Source of the DNA: an uncultured bacterium
GTDB lineage: Bacteria; Bacteroidota; Bacteroidia; Bacteroidales; Rikenellaceae
Direction: 5' to 3'
Length of the DNA: 64,000 nt
Assembly (NCBI GenBank): GCA_905214725.1
Contig: CAJMNH010000005.1
Span: 62,001 to 126,000 of the forward strand
In this document: positions 38,804 to 47,229 of the stretch, one piece after another
How positions within the stretch are numbered: the stretch's first letter is position 1
Layout of the letters: every line of letters begins with the position of its first letter
Program-made: the position numbers and the translations under genes
Notes under the pieces: generated by a model
The model's database searches: none
The model's input: only the letters and a program-made list of their open reading frames with translations
What the model was told of the DNA's origin: nothing

Positions 38804-40192
38804 TTAAAATTCGGCGTGCTGCGGGGTGCGGGGGAAAGGAATCACGTCGCGAATGTTGCCCATGCCCGTAACGAAGAGGAGCAGACGCTCGAATCCGAGT
38901 CCGAAACCCGAATGGGGAGCCGATCCCCAGCGACGGGTGTCGAGGTACCACCACAACTCGCGTTCGTTCATGTCCAACTCCTTGATACGTGCACAAAGCT
39001 TGCCATAATCGGCCTCACGCTCCGAACCGCCGATGATTTCGCCGATTTTTGGGAATAATACGTCCATTGCGCGTACGGTCCGACCGTCCTCGTTCTGCTT
39101 CATGTAGAAGGCCTTGATCTCCTTGGGGTAGTTGATGAGGATCACCGGACGCTTGAAATGCTCCTCCACCAAATAACGTTCGTGCTCCGACTGCAGGTCG
39201 CTGCCCCAATCGCACGGGAATTCGAACTTGCGGCCTGAAGCCTTCAAAATCTCGATGCCTTCGGTGTAGTCGAGCCGCTTGAACTCGTTGTGCGCCACGA
39301 ACTCCAACCGCGCGATCAGTTCCGAGTCCCACATTTTGTTCATGAACTCCAAATCCTCGCGGCAGTTGTCCAAGGCATAGTCGATCAGATACTTGAGAAA
39401 CTCTTCGGCCAGCTCCATGTTGTCCTCCAACTCATAGAAGGCCATCTCCGGTTCGATCATCCAGAACTCGGAGAGATGGCGCGGCGTGTTGGAGTTTTCG
39501 GCACGGAACGTGGGGCCGAAGGTATAGATCCGTCCCAGCGACAAGGCGCCCAACTCGCCTTCGAGCTGGCCCGATACGGTCAGGTTGCAGGGCTTGCCGA
39601 AGAAATCCTGCGAATAGTCGATCTTACCCTCCTCGGTACGGGGCGGGTTGTTCAGATCGAGCGTCGTCACCTGAAACATGGCGCCCGCGCCTTCGCAGTC
39701 GGAAGCCGTGATGAGCGGCGAATTCCAGTAGTAGAAGCCGCGGTCGTTGAAGAACTTGTGGATGGCGAAGGCCATTGCGTGACGGATGCGCAGCACCGCC
39801 CCGAACGTATTGGTGCGGGGACGCAGATAGGCGATGTCGCGCAGGAATTCGAGCGAATGACCCTTCTTCTGCAACGGGTAGGTCGCGGGATCGGCCGTGC
39901 CGTAAATCTCGATCGCCGCCGCCTGCACCTCGACGCCCTGTCCCTCGCCGGGCGACTTCACGAGCCGTCCGTCGACACGGATGCAGGCGCCCGTGGTGAT
40001 CTGGCGCATCAACTCGTCGTCGAACTTCTCCAGCTCGACGACCACTTGGATATTGGCCACGCACGAACCGTCGTTCAGGGCGATGAAGGCAACGTTTTTA
40101 TTGCCGCGCTTGGTGCGCACCCACCCCTTGACGGTCACTTCGCGATCGACCGCATCCGACTTGAGCAATTCTACGATTCGTAGTGTTTTCAT
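38804..40192 (-). CDS. asnS: Asparaginyl-tRNA synthetase
   Basis: 462 residues. An OB-fold anticodon-binding domain is at the N-terminus (VTVKGWVRTKRGNKNVAFIALNDGS), and the class II core carries motif 2-type FGPTFRAENSNTPRHLSEFWMIEPE (split as FGPTFRAENSN and RHLSEFWMIEPE) and motif 3 GFGLGFERLLLFVTG. FRAENSNTPRHLSEF with the MIEPEM ending separates AsnRS from AspRS. It charges tRNA-Asn in the cytoplasm. A TACTTTTG box on the minus strand (40313-40320) may be its promoter. Confidence 0.97.
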   Translation of the reverse strand: MKTLRIVELLKSDAVDREVTVKGWVRTKRGNKNVAFIALNDGSCVANIQVVVELEKFDDELMRQITTGACIRVDGRLVKSPGEGQGVEVQAAAIEIYGTADPATYPLQKKGHSLEFLRDIAYLRPRTNTFGAVLRIRHAMAFAIHKFFNDRGFYYWNSPLITASDCEGAGAMFQVTTLDLNNPPRTEEGKIDYSQDFFGKPCNLTVSGQLEGELGALSLGRIYTFGPTFRAENSNTPRHLSEFWMIEPEMAFYELEDNMELAEEFLKYLIDYALDNCREDLEFMNKMWDSELIARLEFVAHNEFKRLDYTEGIEILKASGRKFEFPCDWGSDLQSEHERYLVEEHFKRPVILINYPKEIKAFYMKQNEDGRTVRAMDVLFPKIGEIIGGSEREADYGKLCARIKELDMNERELWWYLDTRRWGSAPHSGFGLGFERLLLFVTGMGNIRDVIPFPRTPQHAEF

Positions 40193-40312
40193 AACGTTCT
40201 ATTTTGTATTTTCAGCTATCTTTGTATGTATTTCCGTTCGGACGGTCTGCACTTCGGCAATGCCGAATCAACCGTCTCTGCATCCGGTTTGCACTATCTT
40301 TGCCTTGGCTTA

Positions 40313-40320
40313 CAAAAGTA
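40313..40320 (-). promoter_or_regulatory. Possible asnS -7 box
   Basis: CAAAAGTA on plus, that is TACTTTTG on minus, about 120 bases upstream of the asnS ATG. No clear -33 partner at the usual spacing. Confidence 0.4.
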
Positions 40321-40359
40321 CAAAAAATTCGCATACAATCGTATTTGGCGACAATTTAT

Positions 40360-40367
40360 TATCTTTG
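40360..40367 (+). promoter_or_regulatory. -7 box of the GH2-like gene
   Basis: TATCTTTG 23 bases ahead of the ATG at 40391. Two more TATCTTTG boxes occur upstream on the same strand at 40217 and 40295. Confidence 0.55.
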
Positions 40368-40390
40368 TCCTTCGATAAACAGGAATCGAG

Positions 40391-41698
40391 ATGAAACGAC
40401 TCATTACACTCTGGGCGGCTCTTTTCGCCCTTGCGGGAGCGGGGGCGCAGACGGCCGAGGTCTTCCGTTCGGAATTCGTTCCCTTCGACACGCGCGACGA
40501 CGCGGCGCGCCTGCGTCGGGGCAGCATCGCCCACTATGAAACGTTCGCGCCGCAGATCGTCGTGCAACAGGCCGACACCACGACGGTGGGACAGGTCGTC
40601 GAGGTGCCGCTGCTGCTGACCGACCGCGACATCTATCTCCACTTGGAGAATGTCGGCTCGGCCTATACGCTGCTGGTGAACGACGCCCGCGTGGCCGAAG
40701 TCGAGGACGACCGCACGCCGCGCGAATTTCTCATCTCGTCCTACATCCGCCCGGGCCGCAACGCCGTGATGCTCGACCTGCGCCCCTCGAAGACCCCGCA
40801 GTTGCAGGCCGACGCCGCGACGCCGCGGCTGGCCTACGCCAACAGCTATCTCGTTTTCCAGCACCGGCTCCACATCGACGACTACTCGGTGGCGCTCGTC
40901 CCCGATTCGACGCGCAAATACGGCGTGCTGAAACTCGATATCGTAGTCGAGAACTCCTACAACGGCGAAGAGCCGATCATCGCCGGCTACGACATCTACG
41001 ACCCGAAGGGCAAGCTGCTCGACTACGGTTCGCGCGAGATCATGGTGGCCGGCCGCTCGCGCGACACGGTGCACATCGAACGGCTCATCTACCACGCCTA
41101 CGCCAACCAGTGGGACGACAAGCGGCAGCCGCTCTACAAGGTGACGCTCTATACCAAACGCAACGGCTTGCTGTGGGAGTACATCCCCCTCTACGTTGGT
41201 TTCGGCGAGACCGAATATCGTGACGGACGCTTCTACCGTTTCGACAAGGAATTGACGCTGCGGCCCGAACGCTACAACGCCGCAGCGGACGAAACGGCGA
41301 CCGCCGCCGAGATGAAAGCGATCAAAGCCAAAGGGATCAATACGCTACTGCCCGACTATCCGCAGCCTTACTGGTTCTATTCGCTCGCGGATCGCATGGG
41401 CTTCTACGTCGTCGACTGCGCGGCCATCGACGCCCCCGAAGCGCGCGACAACCGCGCGGCAGGCGGTACGCCGTCGAACGATCCGCGCCTGCTCGACGAA
41501 TACCTCGGCCGTGTGAAAGCGATGTACCACCGTTCGCGCAACCACACCTCGATCATCGGCTTCGCATTGGGACGCGATTCGGGCAACGGCTACAATATGT
41601 ATAAAGCCTACCAGTGGCTCAAATCGGTCGAACCTGCCAAACCCGTCTTCTACGTCGGCGCCGACGGCGAGTGGAACAGCGACCGGATTCCGTTCTGA
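40391..41698 (+). CDS. Exported glycoside-hydrolase-family-2-like protein
   Basis: 435 residues with signal peptide (LITLWAALFALAGAGA-QTA). A jelly-roll-like N-terminal domain (about 35-150, GQVVEVPLLLTDRDIYLHLENVG) and an immunoglobulin-like strand domain (about 170-270, LKLDIVVENSYNG, GYDIYDPKG) precede the beginning of a barrel-like part (about 285-430, EMKAIKAKGINTLL, YPQPYWFYSLADRMGFYVVDC, NHTSIIGFALGRDSGNGYNM) reminiscent of GH2 beta-galactosidases. The barrel is shorter than a complete one, so catalysis is uncertain. rlmH begins five bases after the stop. Confidence 0.7.
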   Translation: MKRLITLWAALFALAGAGAQTAEVFRSEFVPFDTRDDAARLRRGSIAHYETFAPQIVVQQADTTTVGQVVEVPLLLTDRDIYLHLENVGSAYTLLVNDARVAEVEDDRTPREFLISSYIRPGRNAVMLDLRPSKTPQLQADAATPRLAYANSYLVFQHRLHIDDYSVALVPDSTRKYGVLKLDIVVENSYNGEEPIIAGYDIYDPKGKLLDYGSREIMVAGRSRDTVHIERLIYHAYANQWDDKRQPLYKVTLYTKRNGLLWEYIPLYVGFGETEYRDGRFYRFDKELTLRPERYNAAADETATAAEMKAIKAKGINTLLPDYPQPYWFYSLADRMGFYVVDCAAIDAPEARDNRAAGGTPSNDPRLLDEYLGRVKAMYHRSRNHTSIIGFALGRDSGNGYNMYKAYQWLKSVEPAKPVFYVGADGEWNSDRIPF

Positions 41699-41703
41699 CG
41701 CCG

Positions 41704-42177
41704 ATGAACATCGAACTGCTGGTCGTCGGCAAGACCGACTCGAAGGAGATCGAAGCGCTCGTGGAACTCTATGTCCGGCGAGTAAATCGGTACTGCCGTT
41801 TTGCCGTCACGATTCTGCCCGACGTGCGCAACACGCGGTCGCTCACGCAGAACCAGCAGCGAACGGCCGAAGGCGAGGCGATCCTGCGGCAGCTCTCCGA
41901 CGGCGACCACGTCGTCCTGCTCGACGAACGCGGCGACGAGCTGCGTTCGGTGGAATTCGCCTACTGGCTTCAAAAACGGATGCTGAGCGGCGTGCGGCGG
42001 TTGGTATTGGCGATCGGCGGCCCCTACGGTTTCTCGGACGCGGTCTACGCCCGCGCCGACGGACAGCTGTCGCTCTCGCGCATGACCTTCTCGCACCAGA
42101 TCGTACGGGCGATCTTCGCCGAACAGATCTACCGCGCCTTCACGATCCTCAACCACGAACCCTATCACCACGAATAA
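41704..42177 (+). CDS. rlmH: 23S rRNA (pseudouridine1915-N3) methyltransferase
   Basis: 157 residues from the ATG at 41704, the family's usual length. SPOUT-fold methyltransferase: MNIELLVVGKTDSKEIE start, VVLLDERGDELRSVEFA, LVLAIGGPYGFSDAVYARA (knot with the GG-PYG SAM loop) and the C-terminal FSHQIVRAIFAEQIYRAF helix with the catalytic-site HEPYHHE. It methylates pseudouridine 1915 in helix 69 of assembled ribosomes. The regulator gene starts two bases after its stop. Confidence 0.96.
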   Translation: MNIELLVVGKTDSKEIEALVELYVRRVNRYCRFAVTILPDVRNTRSLTQNQQRTAEGEAILRQLSDGDHVVLLDERGDELRSVEFAYWLQKRMLSGVRRLVLAIGGPYGFSDAVYARADGQLSLSRMTFSHQIVRAIFAEQIYRAFTILNHEPYHHE

Positions 42178-42178
42178 C

Positions 42179-42838
42179 ATGCAACCCCACCGTCCCGCCA
42201 TCGCCGTCGTCACGCCCTCGATCCTTACGGGTCTGGGGTTGGAGAGCATCCTGCGGCGGATTATTCCGATGGCCGAGGTGGAGGTCTACGACCGTTTCGA
42301 ACGCTTCGCCGCCGACCGGCCCGACCGTTTCTTCCATTACTTCGTGGCTTCGCAAACCTTTGTCGAGCACAACGCCTTCTTTCTCGAACGGCGGCACAAA
42401 AGCATTCTGCTGACCGACGGCGCGCCGCAATCCACGCTGCGCGAACTGCATTGCCTCGACATCGCCCAGAGCGAAGCGGGGCTCGTGCGCGACATTCTGC
42501 GACTGCATCAACATGCCCACCGCGAAGGCTATCCCGACGTACAGCCTGTCGCACGGCATCCTGCCGGTCACCCCGCCTGCAACCCGAACCGCACGACAGC
42601 CGACGGCGCGGCCGCCGCGCAGACGCCGCTCACACAGCGCGAAATCGAGGTGCTGCGGCTCGTTGTCGAGGGACTGCTCAACAAGGAGATCGCCCGCCGA
42701 CTGGGTGTGGCCCTGACGACAGTCATCTCCCACCGCCGCAATCTGATCCGCAAGCTCGGCATCCGCTCGGTAGCGGGACTTACGATTTACGCCGTCACCA
42801 AAGGCTACGTCGACGCCGAACAACTGCGGGAGAACTAA
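42179..42838 (+). CDS. LuxR-type DNA-binding regulator with pseudo-receiver
   Basis: 219 residues. The C-terminal LuxR/NarL helix-turn-helix is clear (about 148-205, LTQREIEVLRLVVEGLLNKE, then IARRLGVALTTVISHRRNL). The N-terminal 110 residues follow the length of a receiver domain but lack its chemistry: the opening AIAVVTPSILTGLG has no acidic pair, and the strand where the phosphoacceptor Asp should lie reads HYFVASQTF. A low-complexity Ala/Pro/Thr linker joins the two. It is therefore probably not controlled by phosphorylation. It lies between rlmH (coupled) and a TonB receptor, its most likely target by position. Confidence 0.85.
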   Translation: MQPHRPAIAVVTPSILTGLGLESILRRIIPMAEVEVYDRFERFAADRPDRFFHYFVASQTFVEHNAFFLERRHKSILLTDGAPQSTLRELHCLDIAQSEAGLVRDILRLHQHAHREGYPDVQPVARHPAGHPACNPNRTTADGAAAAQTPLTQREIEVLRLVVEGLLNKEIARRLGVALTTVISHRRNLIRKLGIRSVAGLTIYAVTKGYVDAEQLREN

Positions 42839-43182
42839 GCGACTTCATTCCAAACGGGCCATTGCGGGACGGGGCGTCAGTTTGAAACGATACGACCAGT
42901 CACGGTTTCTTATCCCCGATTTTCACAGAACGGAACTTATGCAGAAGTGCGGGTCCGTTTAGAAAAGCAACGCGTAAAATCACCGAATCGATTCCGAGAA
43001 CTTTGAACGGATAGGTTTACTCATAAGTTTTCGCGGAATGTACGGGGCCTTTCACGCCTATCCGAACGGGTCGATTCGGCCCGTGTCCGTCGTCGATCCG
43101 TTCCGAACATTTCATTTTCCACCCTTTTTCTCCTCCTTATAAATGAGGATTGCGGAAACGGAAATAAAGTCGTTACTTTGCG
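42839..43182 (+). other. Intergenic region upstream of the TonB receptor
   Basis: 344 bases without a gene. It ends with the receptor's promoter (43149-43180). An 8-bp inverted repeat cggatagg/cctatccg (43008-43015, 43057-43064) could be a regulator site. I see no cobalamin or other riboswitch core. Confidence 0.5.
43149..43180 (+). promoter_or_regulatory. Promoter of the TonB-dependent receptor
   Basis: ATTG at 43149-43152, 20 bases, TTACTTTG at 43173-43180 (one mismatch to TAnnTTTG). The predicted transcript would start around 43187, after the first ATG of the frame at 43183, which favours the ATG at 43198 for translation. Confidence 0.55.
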
Positions 43183-43197
43183 ATGAAATTCAACGCG

Positions 43198-45444
43198 ATG
43201 ATTTTAAGACCTCTCCGCCGTTCGTTACTCATTTGTGCGCTCTGCGCCGCCGTGCTTCCCGCACGGGCGGAGGCACGGTATGCCGTCGTCCCGCACACCG
43301 AAAACGACACGCCGGAGACGATCGACACCACCGTGATGATGGACAACGTGCAGGTGACGGCCATCAAGCAGGGCCTTACGCTGCGCAACCGTCCCGTCGC
43401 GGCGTCGGTCGTGGGACGCGAGACGATCGAGCGGCGGGGCATCGCCGCTATCAAGGAGCTCTCGCAGCTCGTCCCCAATTTCTACATTCCCGATTACGGT
43501 TCGCGCATGACCTCGTCGGTCTATGTGCGCGGACTGGGCGCACGCATCGACCAGCCCGTGATGGGACTCAACGTGGACAACGTCCCCTACCTCTCGAAGG
43601 ACGACTACGACTTCGATCTTTCGGACATCGAGCGCATCGAGGTGCTGCGCGGCCCGCAGAGCACGCTCTACGGCCGCAACACGATGGGCGGCGTGATGAA
43701 CCTCTACACCCTCTCGCCGCTGAGCTACGAAGGGACGCGGTTGGGCGCGGAGTACGCTTCGGGCAACACGCTGCGGCTGCGCGCCTCAACCTACCACCGA
43801 CCTTCGCCCCGCACGGGCGTTTCGCTGGCAGCGCGCTTCGCTCACAGCGACGGTTTTTTCACGAATGAATATATGGGACGCAGCTGCGACTGGGAACGCT
43901 CGGGCGGCGCGCGTCTGCGTCTTCAGTTCCGTCCCGACGAGCGATGGAGCGTCGACAACACCCTCTCGTTCGGGATGTTGAAGCAGGGCGGCTACCCTTA
44001 CGCTTCGGCCGCAACGGGGCGGATTGCCTACAACGACCCCTCCGGCTACCGCCGCATGACGCTCAACGACGGTCTGACCGTACGCTACGCCGCCGACGGG
44101 TGGGAGATCGCCTCGATCACCAGCTACCAATACAGCGACGACCGCATGACGCTCGATCAGGACTTCCTGCCCGACTCCTATTTCACCCTCACGCAGGCCA
44201 AGCAGGATCATGGCGTGACGGAAGACGTCGTCGTCCGTTCGCGCGGCCGGCAACACTACAATTGGCTGTTCGGCGCCTTCGGCTTTTACCGCCACCGCTC
44301 GATGCAGGCGCCCGTGCTCTTCAAGGAGGACGGACTGGAACGGCTGATCGCCGATAAAGCCGAGCAATACACCGGCCTCCGACCGCACTTCGCCTCCGAC
44401 CGCATGGCGCTCGACACCGACTTCAAAAACCCCACGTGGGGCGCGGCGCTCTACCACGAGTCGCAACTGCGGCTGGGACGCTTCGACCTCACGGCGGGCG
44501 TACGCATCGACTACGAGCGCACACGTCTGCGCTATGTAAGTTCGACCGACATCGACTGCACCTTCGGCGACGGACGCATCACCCCCTTCACCGAACGGGG
44601 CACATTGCGCAAATCGTTCACGCAATTGCTGCCCAAATTCGCCGCAAACTACCGCATCGACGACGGCAATTCGCTCTACGCCTCGGTCGCCAAGGGGTAT
44701 AAAGCCGGCGGATTCAACACCCAGATGTTCTCCGAAGTGCTGCAAAACAGCGTCATGGAACGCATGGGCGTCTATTGGGACCGGCATTACGACATCAACC
44801 GCGTGGTGGCCTACAAGCCCGAAAAGAGCTGGAACTTCGAAGTCGGGAGTCACTTCGCGCTGCTCGACGGACGCATTCGGGGCGACGCGACGCTCTTCTA
44901 TATTCTCTGCCGCGACCAGCAGCTCACCGTCTTTCCCGAAGGACAGACCACCGGACGCATGATGACCAACGCCGGCCGCACCCGCAGCCGCGGCGGAGAG
45001 CTGTCGGTGCAGGCCCTCGTCGCGCGACGGTTCGACCTGCGGCTGAGCTACGGCTACACCCACGCCACCTTCGCCGAATTCCGCAGCGGAAACGCCGACT
45101 ACGCAGGCAAACGGATTCCCTACGCCCCGCGTCACACGGCGGCGGCCGTCGCGGAGTACACGGTTCCCGTCCGCCAGAGCTGGCTCGAAGGAATCGTCGT
45201 GAGCGTCGACGGCCGCGGCGTCGGCCCGATCGAATGGAACGAGGAGAACTCGCTGCGCCAGAAATTCTATGCGCTGGCCGGCTGTGCGATCCGTTTCGAA
45301 CAGCGGCGCGGTTCGCTGAGCCTCTGGTGCCGCAACCTGACCCGAACGCATTACGACGTCTTCTACTTCGAATCGATCGGCAACGCCTTTCTGCAACGCG
45401 GACGGCCGCGCGAATGGGGCGTCACACTGAATATCAATTTATAA
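43198..45444 (+). CDS. TonB-dependent outer-membrane receptor
   Basis: 748 residues from the ATG at 43198 (753 from 43183). A basic n-region and LLICALCAAVLPARA form the signal peptide. A possible TonB-box segment (MMDNVQVTAIKQ) precedes the plug domain (about 65-165: RPVAASVVGRETIERRG, YVRGLGARIDQPVMGLNVD, IERIEVLRGPQSTLYGRNTMG). The rest is a 22-strand-type barrel ending REWGVTLNINL. It takes up a chelate or other ligand using TonB energy. There is no carboxypeptidase-like domain and no SusD partner, so it is more like an iron or cofactor receptor than a glycan SusC. A small lipoprotein follows after 15 bases. Confidence 0.92.
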   Translation: MILRPLRRSLLICALCAAVLPARAEARYAVVPHTENDTPETIDTTVMMDNVQVTAIKQGLTLRNRPVAASVVGRETIERRGIAAIKELSQLVPNFYIPDYGSRMTSSVYVRGLGARIDQPVMGLNVDNVPYLSKDDYDFDLSDIERIEVLRGPQSTLYGRNTMGGVMNLYTLSPLSYEGTRLGAEYASGNTLRLRASTYHRPSPRTGVSLAARFAHSDGFFTNEYMGRSCDWERSGGARLRLQFRPDERWSVDNTLSFGMLKQGGYPYASAATGRIAYNDPSGYRRMTLNDGLTVRYAADGWEIASITSYQYSDDRMTLDQDFLPDSYFTLTQAKQDHGVTEDVVVRSRGRQHYNWLFGAFGFYRHRSMQAPVLFKEDGLERLIADKAEQYTGLRPHFASDRMALDTDFKNPTWGAALYHESQLRLGRFDLTAGVRIDYERTRLRYVSSTDIDCTFGDGRITPFTERGTLRKSFTQLLPKFAANYRIDDGNSLYASVAKGYKAGGFNTQMFSEVLQNSVMERMGVYWDRHYDINRVVAYKPEKSWNFEVGSHFALLDGRIRGDATLFYILCRDQQLTVFPEGQTTGRMMTNAGRTRSRGGELSVQALVARRFDLRLSYGYTHATFAEFRSGNADYAGKRIPYAPRHTAAAVAEYTVPVRQSWLEGIVVSVDGRGVGPIEWNEENSLRQKFYALAGCAIRFEQRRGSLSLWCRNLTRTHYDVFYFESIGNAFLQRGRPREWGVTLNINL

Positions 45445-45459
45445 AAACCATATCGAACG

Positions 45460-45906
45460 ATGAAAAAATTTCTCCTATTGGCTTTCGCGGCCTTTGCGCT
45501 GGCGGCTTGCAGCGACGACGACACACCCGAAGAGTTCGTACAGGGCGACAACACCATCGCCGTTTTCCAGAACGACCAACTCGCCTTCTACGATTACGAC
45601 GTATTCTGGGACTATGACGGCCCCTACACCGCCTCCGACGGCGTGACGTGCATCGACCTCTACATGAACAAGACGCGCTTCGTCCAGAACATGCCTGCGC
45701 TCGACATGACGGTGCCGGGCATCCCCGTTCATCCGACCCCCGCCGGATTCTATTTCGATTTGGAACAGGCCGTTCCCTTTTATCGGGGACAAGCGATGCC
45801 GAACTACACGCTCTACAATCTCGGAGGGGAGTACAGCGGCGGTCAGCTCTGGGTGGAGTTCAGTTGTATCGGCTACGACGTCAATTATTTGGGCCGATTC
45901 AATTAA
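45460..45906 (+). CDS. Small lipoprotein downstream of the TonB receptor
   Basis: 148 residues with lipobox ALAAC (C17). The mature part is strand-rich and acidic (NTIAVFQNDQLAFYDYDVFWD, VTCIDLYMNKTRFVQNMPALD, LWVEFSCIGYDVNYLG). It looks like a small beta-barrel or sandwich ligand-binding domain, but I do not recognise a family. Close spacing to the receptor (15 bases) suggests a common transcript and a role in handling the same ligand. Confidence 0.75.
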   Translation: MKKFLLLAFAAFALAACSDDDTPEEFVQGDNTIAVFQNDQLAFYDYDVFWDYDGPYTASDGVTCIDLYMNKTRFVQNMPALDMTVPGIPVHPTPAGFYFDLEQAVPFYRGQAMPNYTLYNLGGEYSGGQLWVEFSCIGYDVNYLGRFN

Positions 45907-45943
45907 ACGTCATCCGTTTAGACGGACTCTCGGTTTTTTTGCC

Positions 45944-45951
45944 TACATTTG
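45944..45951 (+). promoter_or_regulatory. -7 box ahead of the membrane-protein pair
   Basis: TACATTTG, 21 bases before the ATG at 45973, preceded by a T-rich stretch that may also end the receptor transcript. The box overlaps an upstream non-ATG start of the frame, which is thereby excluded. Confidence 0.5.
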
Positions 45952-45972
45952 ACAGTCAAAAAACCTATCACG

Positions 45973-46542
45973 ATGGAAAAGTTGTTCCGGTATTCGAAAA
46001 TCGCAGCCGGTTTATTTCTCTCCATTTTTATTTTGCAACTTCCGTTCGATCTCCGGCTCGGCTCGGAAGGCAGTGCAATACTGCCCTCGCTGCTCACATT
46101 GTGTAAAACGCTCGTTTGGCTATACTGGTTCGTACTGATTGTCGCCACGTCGGTGAAAAAATCGCCGCTGAGAGCTCCGGCGTGTATCGGAATCGTCAGC
46201 GCGGTCTTTGCGGCCGCCTCGTCGATCATCTGGCTGTCCATCCATCGGACCGATCAATTTTATCTGACCGGCATATTCATCGTACAGCAAAGTCTGTCCC
46301 TGATCGCCACGCTCCTCTTTATCGCAGCATTCGGCTGGCTGGCGGCTTATTTCAGGAAAGGTTCGAACTTACAACTGTTGGCCGTTTCTCTGGCCGTCGT
46401 TCCTTTTTTATTGACGCGCATACCGATCTTTTTCAATTCGCCCGAACTATACGTTCCCGCCTATTTCGTTTCATCGGCTGCCGTCGAAACGGGATTGTAC
46501 GCAGGATTCTTATGGACATTTTCAAAAATCCATTCTAAATAA
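45973..46542 (+). CDS. Multi-spanning membrane protein, family not recognised
   Basis: 189 residues with about five or six transmembrane segments (IAAGLFLSIFILQLP, LLTLCKTLVWLYWFVLIVAT, CIGIVSAVFAAASSIIWL, GIFIVQQSLSLIATLLFIA, LAVSLAVVPFLLT, YFVSSAAVETGLYAGFLW). No conserved catalytic motif is seen. Its DNA is less GC-rich than neighbouring housekeeping genes. It starts a two-gene unit with the next small membrane protein (seven-base gap). Confidence 0.75.
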   Translation: MEKLFRYSKIAAGLFLSIFILQLPFDLRLGSEGSAILPSLLTLCKTLVWLYWFVLIVATSVKKSPLRAPACIGIVSAVFAAASSIIWLSIHRTDQFYLTGIFIVQQSLSLIATLLFIAAFGWLAAYFRKGSNLQLLAVSLAVVPFLLTRIPIFFNSPELYVPAYFVSSAAVETGLYAGFLWTFSKIHSK

Positions 46543-46549
46543 CACGCGC

Positions 46550-46912
46550 ATGACAGAACCTAACAATCCGTTCGTCGAAGCCTTGTCGCACGATAAGGAG
46601 ACGATCCATGCTAACAACGCAACGCCCGCGGGCGCGCCTTTCGGGGAACAATACGTCAATCCCGCCGCGGAAAAATTTATCAGCGGATTGGCGACCTTGT
46701 TGCTTGTAATCGGCATTGTCGGATGCTTTATTCTGCTCTTGGCAGCAATTGCCGAATTCAGCGACGACGAGCCGGCAACAGGCTGGCTGTTACTCGGGTC
46801 TGGATTCGGTCTTTTATTGGCCAGCATTATCCAATGGGCGCTGTTGAGAGTTTTCGTGAATATATCGAGGAACTTGTTCAACATCCATTCCGTATTAAAA
46901 GAAAGGAGATAA
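46550..46912 (+). CDS. Small membrane protein with two transmembrane segments
   Basis: 120 residues. A polar N-terminus of about 45 residues precedes two hydrophobic segments (LATLLLVIGIVGCFILLLAA and WLLLGSGFGLLLASIIQWAL) separated by an acidic loop, then a basic tail. I do not recognise a family. It follows the previous membrane protein by seven bases and is probably co-transcribed with it. Confidence 0.7.
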   Translation: MTEPNNPFVEALSHDKETIHANNATPAGAPFGEQYVNPAAEKFISGLATLLLVIGIVGCFILLLAAIAEFSDDEPATGWLLLGSGFGLLLASIIQWALLRVFVNISRNLFNIHSVLKERR

Positions 46913-46938
46913 GGAGCTTCGAATTACCGTATGGAGCG

Positions 46939-46977
46939 CCATCGGATTCACCCCTTCGCAAAAGGAAAACCCGATGG
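46939..46977 (+). terminator. Possible terminator after the membrane-protein pair
   Basis: Outer 7-bp stem ccatcgg/ccgatgg with an imperfect inner stem, followed by gattttctc, 26 bases after the stop at 46912. Confidence 0.45.
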
Positions 46978-47072
46978 GATTTTCTCATAACGTCCTCGAA
47001 TACGATCTTGTTCCGCAAACGTTTTTTGTCCGAAATCAGACGAAACGCCGCCGTGTGAACATTCCTATTTCA

Positions 47073-47147
47073 TATCTTTGGCTGCGCCTTAGATACTCCG
47101 TCTCGGCAAAAGCAAACTCGCGTTTGCTTCTGCATTCGGGTTTTTCG
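47073..47147 (+). repeat. 75-bp promoter-flanked repeat, tandem unit A
   Basis: Begins with TATCTTTG and runs to the next TATCTTTG at 47148. It shares gctgcgcct-agatactccgtctcggca and cgtttgcttctgc with unit B, with a handful of differences. Confidence 0.85.
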
Positions 47148-47221
47148 TATCTTTGGCTGCGCCTCAGATACTCCGTCTCGGCAGAATCAAACTTGCGTTT
47201 GCTTCTGCGCTCGACTTTTCG
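47148..47221 (+). repeat. 75-bp promoter-flanked repeat, tandem unit B
   Basis: Second tandem unit (74 bp), again from TATCTTTG to just before a third TATCTTTG at 47222. Its 3' half (agaatcaaac, cgtttgcttctgcgctcgac, ttttcg) is closer to the copy upstream of manC than to unit A. Confidence 0.85.
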
Positions 47222-47229
47222 TATCTTTG
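47198..47229 (+). promoter_or_regulatory. nadC promoter within the repeat
   Basis: TTTG at 47198-47201, 20 bases, TATCTTTG at 47222-47229, 30 bases ahead of the ATG at 47260. Units A and B also present TATCTTTG boxes upstream, so there may be more than one start. Confidence 0.75.

Noticed and set aside
43198..45906. A SusC/SusD glycan-utilisation locus
   Set aside because: The receptor lacks the carboxypeptidase-like N-terminal extension, and the following lipoprotein is only 148 residues, far shorter than SusD and without its helical repeats.
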